Positions 1 to 5,501 of a DNA stretch of 9,661 bases are shown one piece after another (positions within the stretch are counted from its first letter, which is position 1; each line of letters begins with the position of its first letter). The DNA comes from Christensenella sp. (GTDB lineage: Bacteria; Bacillota; Clostridia; Christensenellales; Maliibacteriaceae). A program made the position numbers and the translations under genes. The notes under the pieces were generated by a model that searched no databases, was not told where the DNA came from, and saw only the letters and a program-made list of their open reading frames with translations. The DNA lies in the NCBI GenBank assembly GCA_019420085.1, contig JAHZHV010000033.1, positions 11,621 to 21,281 of the forward strand, read 5' to 3'.

Positions 1-437
1 ACCTCATAGCTTGGATACACATATCCATCTTCGGTCTTCATGCTGTCCTCCGGCACGAGGATTGTGAACAGTTCGCCTGCGTCATACTGCACATCACCGT
101 AGTCCAAGTGCCGGTTTGCCGCACTGTAGAACGAAACGCGCGCACCTTCTTCCTCGATGATGCAGTCATCCTTCCAGGATGCGGGCATTGTCACGGTAAA
201 TCCATAGAACGTGCTTGTATATGTATAGCTTTCCTCCTGGGCCGGCTCACTGTTCTGCGCCGGCTCCTGGGTTTCCTGCGTTTCCTGCGCCTCAGGGGTG
301 GAAGAAGTCTCCGGTTCCTGCGATGCAGACGGCGAAGGGGAGGGCGTGCTCTGCGTCTGTTCCTGCTGCTGGGTACAGGCGGTCATGCCAAAGGCAAGCA
401 GCGACAAGACGCACAAAACGGCAATCCATTTTTTCAT
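1..437 (-). CDS. Putative lipoprotein, 3' end cut by window edge
   Basis: About 145 N-terminal residues are visible; the gene continues past base 1. It starts with a lipoprotein signal peptide: MKKW, a hydrophobic core at residues 5-17, and a lipobox M-T-A-C with the lipidated cysteine at C21, so the product should be anchored to the outer face of the membrane. Residues 22-69 form a low-complexity linker rich in Q, E, T, S and P, partly repetitive (QET QET QE; EPAQ twice). A folded domain starts near residue 70 (YTSTFYGFTVTMPASWKDD), a 'YGFTVTMP-x-SW' opening seen in many uncharacterised Firmicute lipoproteins. I recognise no enzyme motif. Its ATG overlaps the stop codon of the upstream metallophosphoesterase (ATGA at 434-437), so translational coupling is likely. 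A GAAAGGA-type ribosome binding site lies inside the end of that upstream gene. The start and lipoprotein nature are well supported; the function is unknown. Confidence 0.82.
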   Translation of the reverse strand, partial: MKKWIAVLCVLSLLAFGMTACTQQQEQTQSTPSPSPSASQEPETSSTPEAQETQETQEPAQNSEPAQEESYTYTSTFYGFTVTMPASWKDDCIIEEEGARVSFYSAANRHLDYGDVQYDAGELFTILVPEDSMKTEDGYVYPSYE

Positions 438-1306
438 TGGTCGATTTCATTCCTTTCTTTCTGTTCCATTTTCTGCCCGTCGGGCAGTATGTGCACGCAG
501 ACAATCTGCGGCCGGTTTCCCACACGCGGAAGCATCGCGCGTCCACCCAAGCCGCGGCTGACAAGCAATCTGGACGTCTGCCCCTCATACGGACCCGCTG
601 TATAGCGCGGGAACAGTCCCTGTCCCGGTGCAAACAGCGCACCGATCCAAGGCAGGCGCACCTGTCCGCCATGCGCATGTCCCGCGAGCATCAGCTCGAA
701 GGTGTACTGATTATACGACATTTGCCCGCGCAATGCAAAATTCTCCGGGTAGTGATCCAGCACAAGCCGCACACCGGGCATCCCGCAAAGCTGGCAAAGC
801 AGCCGCGCCTGTGTTTCGTTCGGATACGCCGTGTGAAACGTACCCTCGCGCCCCGCCGCCGCATCCAGTCCCGCAATGCTGAAGCGCTGGCCGTGTGCCG
901 TTACCATCGCCAGGCGATTGCACAGCACATGCATGCCCGTCTGCCCGATCTTTTGCACCAGCGCGGAAAACTCCGGCAGGCGATGGTCGTGGTTGCCCAT
1001 GACCACATAGCACGGTGCAAGGCGCGTAAGCGGCGCAAGACGCGCAAGCACCGGCGCAACGGACTGCTGCCGGTCGGAAAACATATCGCCTGTCATCACA
1101 ATCAAATCCGGATCCAGCGCACGCACTGCATCGCAGATATCGCGCGGATACCGCCGCGCATGCAGATCGCTTAAATGCACGATCGTCGAGCTTTTTTGCG
1201 CCCGCGGCGTGTGCAGCGTCACATGACGCACGCCGAAGCTGCAGTTTTCATACATCAGCCACACGAAAATCAGTATAAGCGTACATCCTCCGGCAATCCA
1301 CCACAT
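434..1306 (-). CDS. Membrane-anchored calcineurin-like metallophosphoesterase (YkuE type)
   Basis: A 290-residue protein with one N-terminal membrane helix (residues 2-19) and a calcineurin-like phosphoesterase domain. All the two-metal motifs are present: D47-x-H49 (SDLHA), GD at 73-74 followed by MFSD, GNHDH at 104-108, H185 in LVLDHYP, and GHAHGGQ at 209-215 (H210, H212). This motif set and the length fit the YkuE-like family of Firmicute phosphoesterases. Some family members act on cell-wall or lipid phosphoesters, but the substrate here cannot be read from sequence. The active site should sit close to the membrane; its side is not certain from sequence, since the helix could be an uncleaved signal anchor. 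The start at ATG 1306 is chosen because AGGAGG lies 8 bases upstream. An in-frame TTG at 1327 would overlap that binding site and is rejected. The stop overlaps the start of the lipoprotein gene by 4 bases, forming a two-gene unit. Confidence 0.92.
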   Translation of the reverse strand: MWWIAGGCTLILIFVWLMYENCSFGVRHVTLHTPRAQKSSTIVHLSDLHARRYPRDICDAVRALDPDLIVMTGDMFSDRQQSVAPVLARLAPLTRLAPCYVVMGNHDHRLPEFSALVQKIGQTGMHVLCNRLAMVTAHGQRFSIAGLDAAAGREGTFHTAYPNETQARLLCQLCGMPGVRLVLDHYPENFALRGQMSYNQYTFELMLAGHAHGGQVRLPWIGALFAPGQGLFPRYTAGPYEGQTSRLLVSRGLGGRAMLPRVGNRPQIVCVHILPDGQKMEQKERNEIDQ

Positions 1307-1314
1307 ATTTTCAT

Positions 1315-1320
1315 CCTCCT
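1315..1320 (-). promoter_or_regulatory. Ribosome binding site fixing the phosphoesterase start
   Basis: AGGAGG on the minus strand, 8 bases before ATG 1306. It rules out the longer reading from TTG 1327, which lies upstream of this site. It directly abuts the -35 hexamer of the divergent plus-strand promoter (1321-1326). Confidence 0.85.
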
Positions 1321-1349
1321 TTGACAAGCCGCATATGCAATGATACTAT
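1321..1349 (+). promoter_or_regulatory. Sigma-A-type promoter for the small membrane protein and HD gene
   Basis: TTGACA at 1321-1326 is a perfect -35 hexamer. It is followed by a 17-base spacer and TACTAT at 1344-1349 (4 of 6 matches to TATAAT). Transcription would start near 1356, leaving a leader of about 65 bases before ATG 1422. The minus-strand complement of the same stretch contains TATAGT and TATCAT, so the divergent phosphoesterase promoter may use an overlapping -10. I see no convincing -35 for that one. Confidence 0.65.
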
Positions 1350-1374
1350 ACTTTCACGGATCGCGCATCCGCAT

Positions 1375-1393
1375 GCCGCCGGCCCGCGGCGGC
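1375..1393. other. GC-rich hairpin in the leader of the small membrane protein gene
   Basis: A 7-base-pair stem, gccgccg (1375-1381) with cggcggc (1387-1393), and a 5-base loop. It lies in the predicted leader transcript, 28 bases before the start codon. A run of seven T follows at 1405-1411, but 11 bases separate it from the stem. It is therefore not a normal intrinsic terminator. It could affect leader structure or simply reflect GC-rich DNA. Confidence 0.4.
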
Positions 1394-1421
1394 AAACACC
1401 CCCGTTTTTTTCGAGGTTATC

Positions 1422-1652
1422 ATGAAGCAGCGTATTTTTGCCGTGCTGGCGCTTGTGTTGTTTGTGCTTGGCCTTGCCGTATTTGTCTATTCCCTCATCG
1501 CCCGCACAAATGACTATGCCTTTTATGCCGTCATATTCTGCGCGCCGGGCGCGCTGATGGCATTTTTGCGTCTTGCCGCGCAGCGGCAGACCATGCAGGC
1601 GCCTTTCGCAGAACAAAAGGAGGACAACCATGACGCTTCCCAAAACCGATAA
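1422..1652 (+). CDS. Small two-helix membrane protein of unknown function
   Basis: A 76-residue protein with two predicted membrane helices, at about residues 5-27 (IFAVLALVLFVLGLAVFVYSLIA) and 33-53. The short connecting loop contains RTND. The polar tail (residues 55-76) is rich in Q, E and K. A GAGG site at 1413-1416 precedes ATG 1422 by 5 bases, and a good promoter lies upstream, so it is probably a real gene. No family is recognised. Its last 23 bases overlap the start of the HD-domain gene in another frame, and the hydrolase's ribosome binding site lies inside this gene. Translation of the two is therefore likely linked. Candidate roles, such as a membrane partner of the hydrolase, are inference only. 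Confidence 0.75.
   Translation: MKQRIFAVLALVLFVLGLAVFVYSLIARTNDYAFYAVIFCAPGALMAFLRLAAQRQTMQAPFAEQKEDNHDASQNR
1618..1623 (+). promoter_or_regulatory. Ribosome binding site fixing the HD-hydrolase start
   Basis: AGGAGG followed by 6 bases and ATG 1630. It lies within the coding region of the preceding small gene. It excludes the longer in-frame reading that begins at 1573. Confidence 0.88.
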
Positions 1653-2256
1653 TGCCGCGCTGGACAGCCGGCTTTCATTTCTTGTCACATGCGACCAGAT
1701 GAAAAATATTCTGCGCCGCACGATGCTTGCCGACTACTCCCGCCGGGAGAACGACGCGGAGCACTCCTGGCACCTGAGTCTGACGGCGATGGTGCTGGCG
1801 CCCTACATGCCGGAACCGTTTGATATGGGGCATGTCCTTGCGCTTTGCACGGCGCACGATCTGGTTGAAATCTATGCAGGGGATACCTTCGCCTACGATG
1901 TTGCCGGCAATCAGGATAAACTTGCGCGGGAAGAGGCCGCTGCCACGAAGCTGTTCGGCATGCTGCCGCAGGAACAGGGAGAAGAATTCTATCTGCTGTG
2001 GAAGGAATTTGACGCCTGTCAGACAAGCGAAGCGCGGCTTGCCAACGCCGCCGATCGCATTCAGCCTTTTTTGAACAATGTCGTAACAATGGGACATACC
2101 TGGCGGCTTGGTCAGGTGACGCGCGCACAGGTACTGGCACGCACAGGACTTGTCTTTGAAGTTCTGCCCGCGCTTAAACCCTTTGTGCTTCGCGCCATCG
2201 ACGAAGCACAGCAAAAAGGCTGGATCCTGCCGGATGCACCTTCAGCGCAGGACTAA
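1630..2256 (+). CDS. HD-domain phosphohydrolase, YfbR/HDDC2 (5'-deoxynucleotidase-like) type
   Basis: A 208-residue soluble protein, about the usual size of YfbR/HDDC2 proteins. The HD signature is complete: H45 (in ENDAEHSWHLS), H76-D77, E80, D85 (AHDLVEIYAGD) and D142 (ADRIQPF). The spacing H-D-x2-E-x4-D is the same as in E. coli YfbR, where these residues bind the metal and act in dephosphorylation of deoxynucleoside 5'-monophosphates. The likely reaction is therefore hydrolysis of a (deoxy)nucleoside monophosphate in the cytoplasm, in nucleotide salvage or pool control. The exact substrate is inference, since HDDC2-like relatives are diverse. The start is fixed by AGGAGG 6 bases upstream. 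It is co-transcribed with the small membrane protein gene it overlaps. No clear terminator directly follows; the first candidate hairpins are at 2342-2361 and 2483-2513. Confidence 0.9.
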   Translation: MTLPKTDNAALDSRLSFLVTCDQMKNILRRTMLADYSRRENDAEHSWHLSLTAMVLAPYMPEPFDMGHVLALCTAHDLVEIYAGDTFAYDVAGNQDKLAREEAAATKLFGMLPQEQGEEFYLLWKEFDACQTSEARLANAADRIQPFLNNVVTMGHTWRLGQVTRAQVLARTGLVFEVLPALKPFVLRAIDEAQQKGWILPDAPSAQD

Positions 2257-2341
2257 TCTGTCGCATCGGTGCAAAAGCATTCCGCAAAAAAAGAACGCCT
2301 TCCATTTCATTCAAACATCATTGTTTTATATTCGTTTCCCG

Positions 2342-2361
2342 CGCCGGTATATACACCGGCG
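2342..2361. other. Perfect 7-bp inverted repeat, possible 3' hairpin of the HD transcript
   Basis: cgccggt at 2342-2348 pairs with accggcg at 2355-2361 around the 6-base loop atatac. It lies 86 bases after the HD gene stop. There is no T tract on either strand, so it does not qualify as a standard intrinsic terminator. It may protect the 3' end, act with Rho, or be chance. Confidence 0.4.
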
Positions 2362-2482
2362 TATGCAATTACAGGGTGTTTTCTCACCGCCATCGTCAAA
2401 ACAATATGCCGCCGTTCTTCCCCCCATCTTCGCACGCACAGGATTTGGTCTTTCTATCGGGCGTCCGTCGGCATTACACGAG

Positions 2483-2513
2483 AAAAAAAAGGCATGCAAA
2501 ACGCATGCCTTTT
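2483..2513 (-). terminator. Intrinsic terminator of the bceAB-type operon
   Basis: GGCATGC (2491-2497) and GCATGCC (2503-2509) form a 7-bp stem with a 5-base loop, which A-T pairs can lengthen to 11 bp. On the minus strand it is followed by eight T (complement of 2483-2490) and begins 16 bases after the permease stop. On the plus strand the tail is TTTTGGTTT, so weaker termination of the HD transcript is possible too. Confidence 0.88.
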
Positions 2514-2528
2514 GGTTTGTCCGCATCT

Positions 2529-4589
2529 TTACGCACGGATATCCTGTGAAACAATTTTGTTGTAGGTACGCGCCGTAACCAGATAAACGACCGCATACAG
2601 CAGTGCAAACACCGTGAGCGTCGCTGCCGAGCAAACAAACGTCAGCGATGTATTATTCAGCGAAAACAGTGTCAAAAGCTGGTTCATCAGCCGCAGATCA
2701 AATGCAATATGCACAATGGACACGCCAAGCGGCAGAAAGAACACGGTCAGCATCTGCGCATTGATGCAGGCGCGAATCTGGCGGCGCTGCAGGCCGACTT
2801 GCTGCATGATGCAAAAGCGCCGTCTGTCCTGATAGCCCTCGCAGATTTGCTTGTAATAGACAATCAGCACCGCTGCCATGATGAACACAAGGCCCAGGAA
2901 CACACCGAGGAAGAGGAATCCGCCTGCCATGCCGATCATCTCCTCATACAGCGCCGCGCGCGAACTGGTAAGGCAGGTATCAACCTGGAACGTCTCATAC
3001 ACTTCCCGCTGCAGGGTATCCAATGCCTGCTGCTGCGCCGCAGCGTCGCCCTGCACATCGGCAAACAGAATGCGCGCAAGCTGCGTTTGCGTGGAATTCT
3101 CCGTATTTTTCTGCCGCATGGCGCAGATCTGCGACAGCGCCTGCGCGTCACGCACGACGACGATGACGCGCGCGTCAAACTCCCCGCCCATGCGTTCGCC
3201 TTCCTGCGCCTGCCAGGCGTCAAGGCTTCCGGTTGGCCCGGCGCATTTGAGCACAAGCGTGCCGCCTTCCCCGTCGGTAAACGTCAGCGTGTCCACATCC
3301 TGCCATGCGTCGCCTTGTGCAAATACCAGCGCCTCGTCCGCCATAAGGTGCGCCGGCTCGCTCTGCGTGCCGTGCGCATATTCTTCGGCCGTCATCCAGT
3401 ACATGGTGCAGTTGTCGCCGTTTTCGTGATAATCCAGATACACGTCGCCGCCGGGCAGGACGGATACATGCGCATTCAGATAGCGGCGCACAAAAAGCTT
3501 TTCGACGCCGACCCCCTCCTGCCGGAACGCATCGCGCGCAAGCTGCATCAGCTGTGCATCCAGCGCCGCGTCCATCGCCGGGTCCTGCGCAGACACGACG
3601 TCGTCATAGACGGTGACCCTGCAATCATATGGCTGTGTGGCTGCCACGGCGTCCTCCACGCCAAGATACAGCGAAACCGTGCCGGAAATCATCACAAGTA
3701 CCATTGTGGACAAAATACAGATATTGGCAAGGCCGACCGCGTTCTGCTTCATGCGGTAGAGCATACCCGAAACGTTGATAAACCGCTGCGGCTTTTTGTA
3801 ATACCAGCGGCTCCTGCGCAGCATTTTCAGCACCGCGATACTGACCGCAGAAAACAGGCAGTACGTTCCGATAATCACGAGAATCACCGCTACAAAATAC
3901 AGTCCCAGTGCCGAATACGCGTCGGGCGACCACAACGCAATGGCATACCCGCCGCCGAGGCTGAGTACCCCAAACAGCGCCGGCAGCCAGCGCGTACGCG
4001 GTTCGCGCTCTCCTGCATCCGCGGCATGCAGAAGTTCAATCGGCCGCGCCTTGCCCACCGCACGCAGATTGTACAAAAGGATCAGCAGCAAAATGCCGGA
4101 AAAAAGCACAAGCGACGATGCGATCGCCCGCAGGCATATGCCAAACCCGAACGGAACGTCAAGGCGCATTGCACTGCACAGTCCTAACGCCACAAGCTTG
4201 TGAAACACAATGCCAAGGATCAGTCCGGCCACCATACCGACAGCCCAGACGATCAGCATTTCAAGCGTCAGAATCGTGGATATGTGCCGTTTCTCCATGC
4301 CAAGGACATTGTAAAGCCCGATTTCGGCATTGCGCTGCTTCATCAAAAAGCTGTTGGTATAAAACAGAAAGATCGTACAGAAAAAAGCAAGTACGAACAC
4401 GCCGATTTGCGCAAAAATCACGGCATAGTTGGCGCCGCGCAGCTGGTACATGCCCGGGTCCATGCCGATGGCCGCGACGATGTAAAACGCCGCAATGGTG
4501 CCGACAAGCGCAAGGATAAACGGATAGTAGAAACGCCTGTGCCGTACAATATTCTGCGCCGCCATGCGCGGATACAGCCGCATTTTCAA
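2529..4589 (-). CDS. bceB: BceB-type ABC transporter permease (FtsX-like, large external domain)
   Basis: A 686-residue integral membrane protein with the layout of BceB permeases. It opens with RLYPRMAAQNI. Helices lie near residues 22-42, 55-80, 105-135, 150-174, 203-220, 228-255 and 285-310; an extracytoplasmic domain of about 240 residues spans roughly 312-550; three more helices lie near 555-578, 612-632 and 648-672. FtsX-like stretches include RNAEIGLYNVLGM (86-98) and the cytoplasmic segment YKQICEGYQDRRRFCIMQQVGL (579-600). The tail YNKIV is typical. In the family this subunit binds the peptide antibiotic or its lipid complex, drives resistance and signals to the kinase. The external domain is variable in the family, so the ligand cannot be predicted. 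The start is taken as TTG 4589, because GGAGGTGA precedes it with good spacing and its TTGA overlaps the ATPase stop. ATG 4583, two codons later, is the alternative. Confidence 0.93.
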   Translation of the reverse strand: MKMRLYPRMAAQNIVRHRRFYYPFILALVGTIAAFYIVAAIGMDPGMYQLRGANYAVIFAQIGVFVLAFFCTIFLFYTNSFLMKQRNAEIGLYNVLGMEKRHISTILTLEMLIVWAVGMVAGLILGIVFHKLVALGLCSAMRLDVPFGFGICLRAIASSLVLFSGILLLILLYNLRAVGKARPIELLHAADAGEREPRTRWLPALFGVLSLGGGYAIALWSPDAYSALGLYFVAVILVIIGTYCLFSAVSIAVLKMLRRSRWYYKKPQRFINVSGMLYRMKQNAVGLANICILSTMVLVMISGTVSLYLGVEDAVAATQPYDCRVTVYDDVVSAQDPAMDAALDAQLMQLARDAFRQEGVGVEKLFVRRYLNAHVSVLPGGDVYLDYHENGDNCTMYWMTAEEYAHGTQSEPAHLMADEALVFAQGDAWQDVDTLTFTDGEGGTLVLKCAGPTGSLDAWQAQEGERMGGEFDARVIVVVRDAQALSQICAMRQKNTENSTQTQLARILFADVQGDAAAQQQALDTLQREVYETFQVDTCLTSSRAALYEEMIGMAGGFLFLGVFLGLVFIMAAVLIVYYKQICEGYQDRRRFCIMQQVGLQRRQIRACINAQMLTVFFLPLGVSIVHIAFDLRLMNQLLTLFSLNNTSLTFVCSAATLTVFALLYAVVYLVTARTYNKIVSQDIRA

Positions 4590-5350
4590 GCGCGCTCACC
4601 TCCCGTGGTCAAAAGCGTCAGTGTATCCGAAATCTTCTGATACATCGCATCGTCATCCGCCTGACCGCGATACAGCTGATGGAACACCTCACCGTCCTTG
4701 ATAAACAGCACGCGGCCGGCGCGGCTGGCTGCACGGATGGAATGCGTCACCATCAAAATCGTCTGTCCCTCACGGTTAATCTGCGCAAACAGCGAAAGCA
4801 GCGAATCCGTCGCGCGAGAATCCAGCGCGCCGGTGGGCTCATCCGCCAGAATAATGCGCGGCTGCGTAATCAGCGCACGGGCAATGGCTGCGCGCTGTTT
4901 TTGTCCGCCCGAAACCTCATAGGGATATTTGCGCAGGATATCCGAAATGCCAAGCTTCCTGGCAAGCGGGGCAAGTTTCTGCTGCATAGCATCGTAGGAC
5001 ACGCCCGACAAAACCAGCGGCAAAAGAATATTATCCCGCAGATCAAACGTATCCAGCAGATGGAAATCCTGAAAGACAAAGCCGATATTCTGCCGGCGGA
5101 ATGCCGCCGCATCACGGTTGGAAACGCTGGCAAAGTCCCGCCCGTCCAGCAAAATCTGTCCCTGCGTGGGACGATCCAGCGCCGCCAGAATATTCAAAAG
5201 CGTCGTCTTGCCGGAACCCGATTCCCCCATAATGGCAACATACTCACCCTGTTCCACGGCAAAACTGACGCGTGACAGCGCCTGCACGCGGTTTCCGCCC
5301 AGGCGCGTGGTATAGATTTTTTGCAGATTGTTCACTTCAAGAAGCGACAT
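4586..5350 (-). CDS. bceA: BceA-type ABC transporter ATPase
   Basis: A 254-residue ATP-binding subunit with every ABC motif: Walker A GESGSGKTT (42-50), Q-loop Q93, signature VSGGQ (145-149), Walker B IILADE (165-170), D-loop ALDS (174-177) and H-loop H202. It belongs to the MacB/LolD-like group that partners FtsX-type permeases and powers the BceB-type permease encoded directly downstream (stop and start overlap as TTGA). The start at ATG 5350 (MSLLEVNNL) follows AAGGAGGAG at slightly long spacing, 11-13 bases. An in-frame TTG further upstream would include the binding site and is rejected. A hairpin and a candidate response-regulator operator precede the gene, so it is expected to be induced by the adjacent two-component system. 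Confidence 0.95.
   Translation of the reverse strand: MSLLEVNNLQKIYTTRLGGNRVQALSRVSFAVEQGEYVAIMGESGSGKTTLLNILAALDRPTQGQILLDGRDFASVSNRDAAAFRRQNIGFVFQDFHLLDTFDLRDNILLPLVLSGVSYDAMQQKLAPLARKLGISDILRKYPYEVSGGQKQRAAIARALITQPRIILADEPTGALDSRATDSLLSLFAQINREGQTILMVTHSIRAASRAGRVLFIKDGEVFHQLYRGQADDDAMYQKISDTLTLLTTGGERA
4596..4603 (-). promoter_or_regulatory. Ribosome binding site supporting a TTG start for the permease
   Basis: GGAGGTGA on the minus strand is a long match to the 16S 3' end. It lies 6 bases before TTG 4589 and 12 bases before ATG 4583. The shorter distance, and the TTGA overlap with the ATPase stop codon, favour TTG. Confidence 0.65.
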
Positions 5351-5394
5351 AATTGCGTTTTCTCCTCCTTGCGGCAAAATGATTGCTTACATCC

Positions 5395-5400
5395 ATTATT
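5395..5400 (-). promoter_or_regulatory. Possible -10 of the transporter operon promoter
   Basis: AATAAT on the minus strand, 44 bases upstream of the ATPase start. The hexamer 17 bases further upstream (AAGAAA) does not resemble a -35. That would fit a promoter depending on an activator, and the candidate operator copies lie 35-70 bases further upstream. The assignment is tentative. Confidence 0.35.
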
Positions 5401-5433
5401 GTGGCATTGCCGCATCATTTCTTCCATCGATTT

Positions 5434-5465
5434 ACCTTACAAAACGCCGCGCAACCTTACAAAAC
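5434..5465. repeat. 12-bp direct repeat upstream of the ATPase gene, 20-bp period
   Basis: accttacaaaac occurs at 5434-5445 and again at 5454-5465, exactly 20 bp apart (about two helix turns). The right copy is half of the candidate BceR inverted repeat. The left copy is a half-site only, because its other arm is gccgcg. Confidence 0.8.
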
Positions 5466-5483
5466 TGCAAGATTGCGCGGCGT
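5440..5483 (-). terminator. Hairpin terminator of the regulator-kinase unit
   Basis: A perfect 11-bp GC-rich outer stem (5444-5454 with 5473-5483) begins 18 bases after the kinase stop. The inner 18 bases are also symmetric around the same centre. In the minus-strand RNA all three inner mismatches become G-U wobbles, giving a nearly continuous stem of about 18 bp with a 4-base loop. In the plus-strand RNA they would be C-A mismatches. This bias suggests selection for the minus-strand hairpin. The T tract is short (TTTTG), so some read-through into the transporter genes is likely. Confidence 0.7.
5456..5471. promoter_or_regulatory. Candidate BceR-type operator (inverted repeat)
   Basis: CTTACA-AAAC-TGCAAG is an inverted repeat with one mismatch between its arms. 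It fits the published consensus for BceR-like regulators, TNACA-N4-TGTAA, at all but one position (TGCAA for TGTAA). It lies 105 bases upstream of the ATPase start. A partial second copy (CTTACA-AAAC) begins 20 bp closer to the gene at 5436. BceR-like promoters are reported to use a main site plus a weaker secondary site, which this resembles. Caution: the same bases form the top of the kinase terminator hairpin, so part of the symmetry may be due to that. Confidence 0.6.
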
Positions 5484-5501
5484 GTTTGCGTTCTTTGCAT
5501 C

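Larger units (their letters stand above)
2257..2528. other. Non-coding convergent region between the HD gene and the transporter operon
   Basis: A stretch of 272 bases between convergent genes. The reading frames that cross it lack a ribosome binding site and have frequent rare-looking composition (runs of K, C, R), so I see no gene. It holds a perfect inverted repeat at 2342-2361, without a T run, and a strong terminator at its right end (2483-2513). TATATT at 2327-2332 resembles a -10, but no matching -35 was found. Confidence 0.6.

Noticed and set aside
215..1174. Long open frame on the plus strand opposite the phosphoesterase and lipoprotein genes
   Set aside because: The translation is rich in R, H, A and Q without domains and has no ribosome binding site. 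It is the mirror of a GC-biased real gene.
1405..1411. T7 tract with the upstream hairpin as a terminator or attenuator for the small membrane protein gene
   Set aside because: Eleven bases separate stem and T tract, and no better hairpin ends at the tract, so it does not meet the form of an intrinsic terminator.
2269..2565. Possible small gene in the convergent region after the HD gene
   Set aside because: No ribosome binding site, atypical residue content, and the frame runs through the terminator into the opposing permease gene.
2709..4187. Long plus-strand open frame (492 codons) opposite the permease gene
   Set aside because: The opposite strand encodes a convincing BceB-type permease, while this frame has low-complexity basic composition and no start signals.
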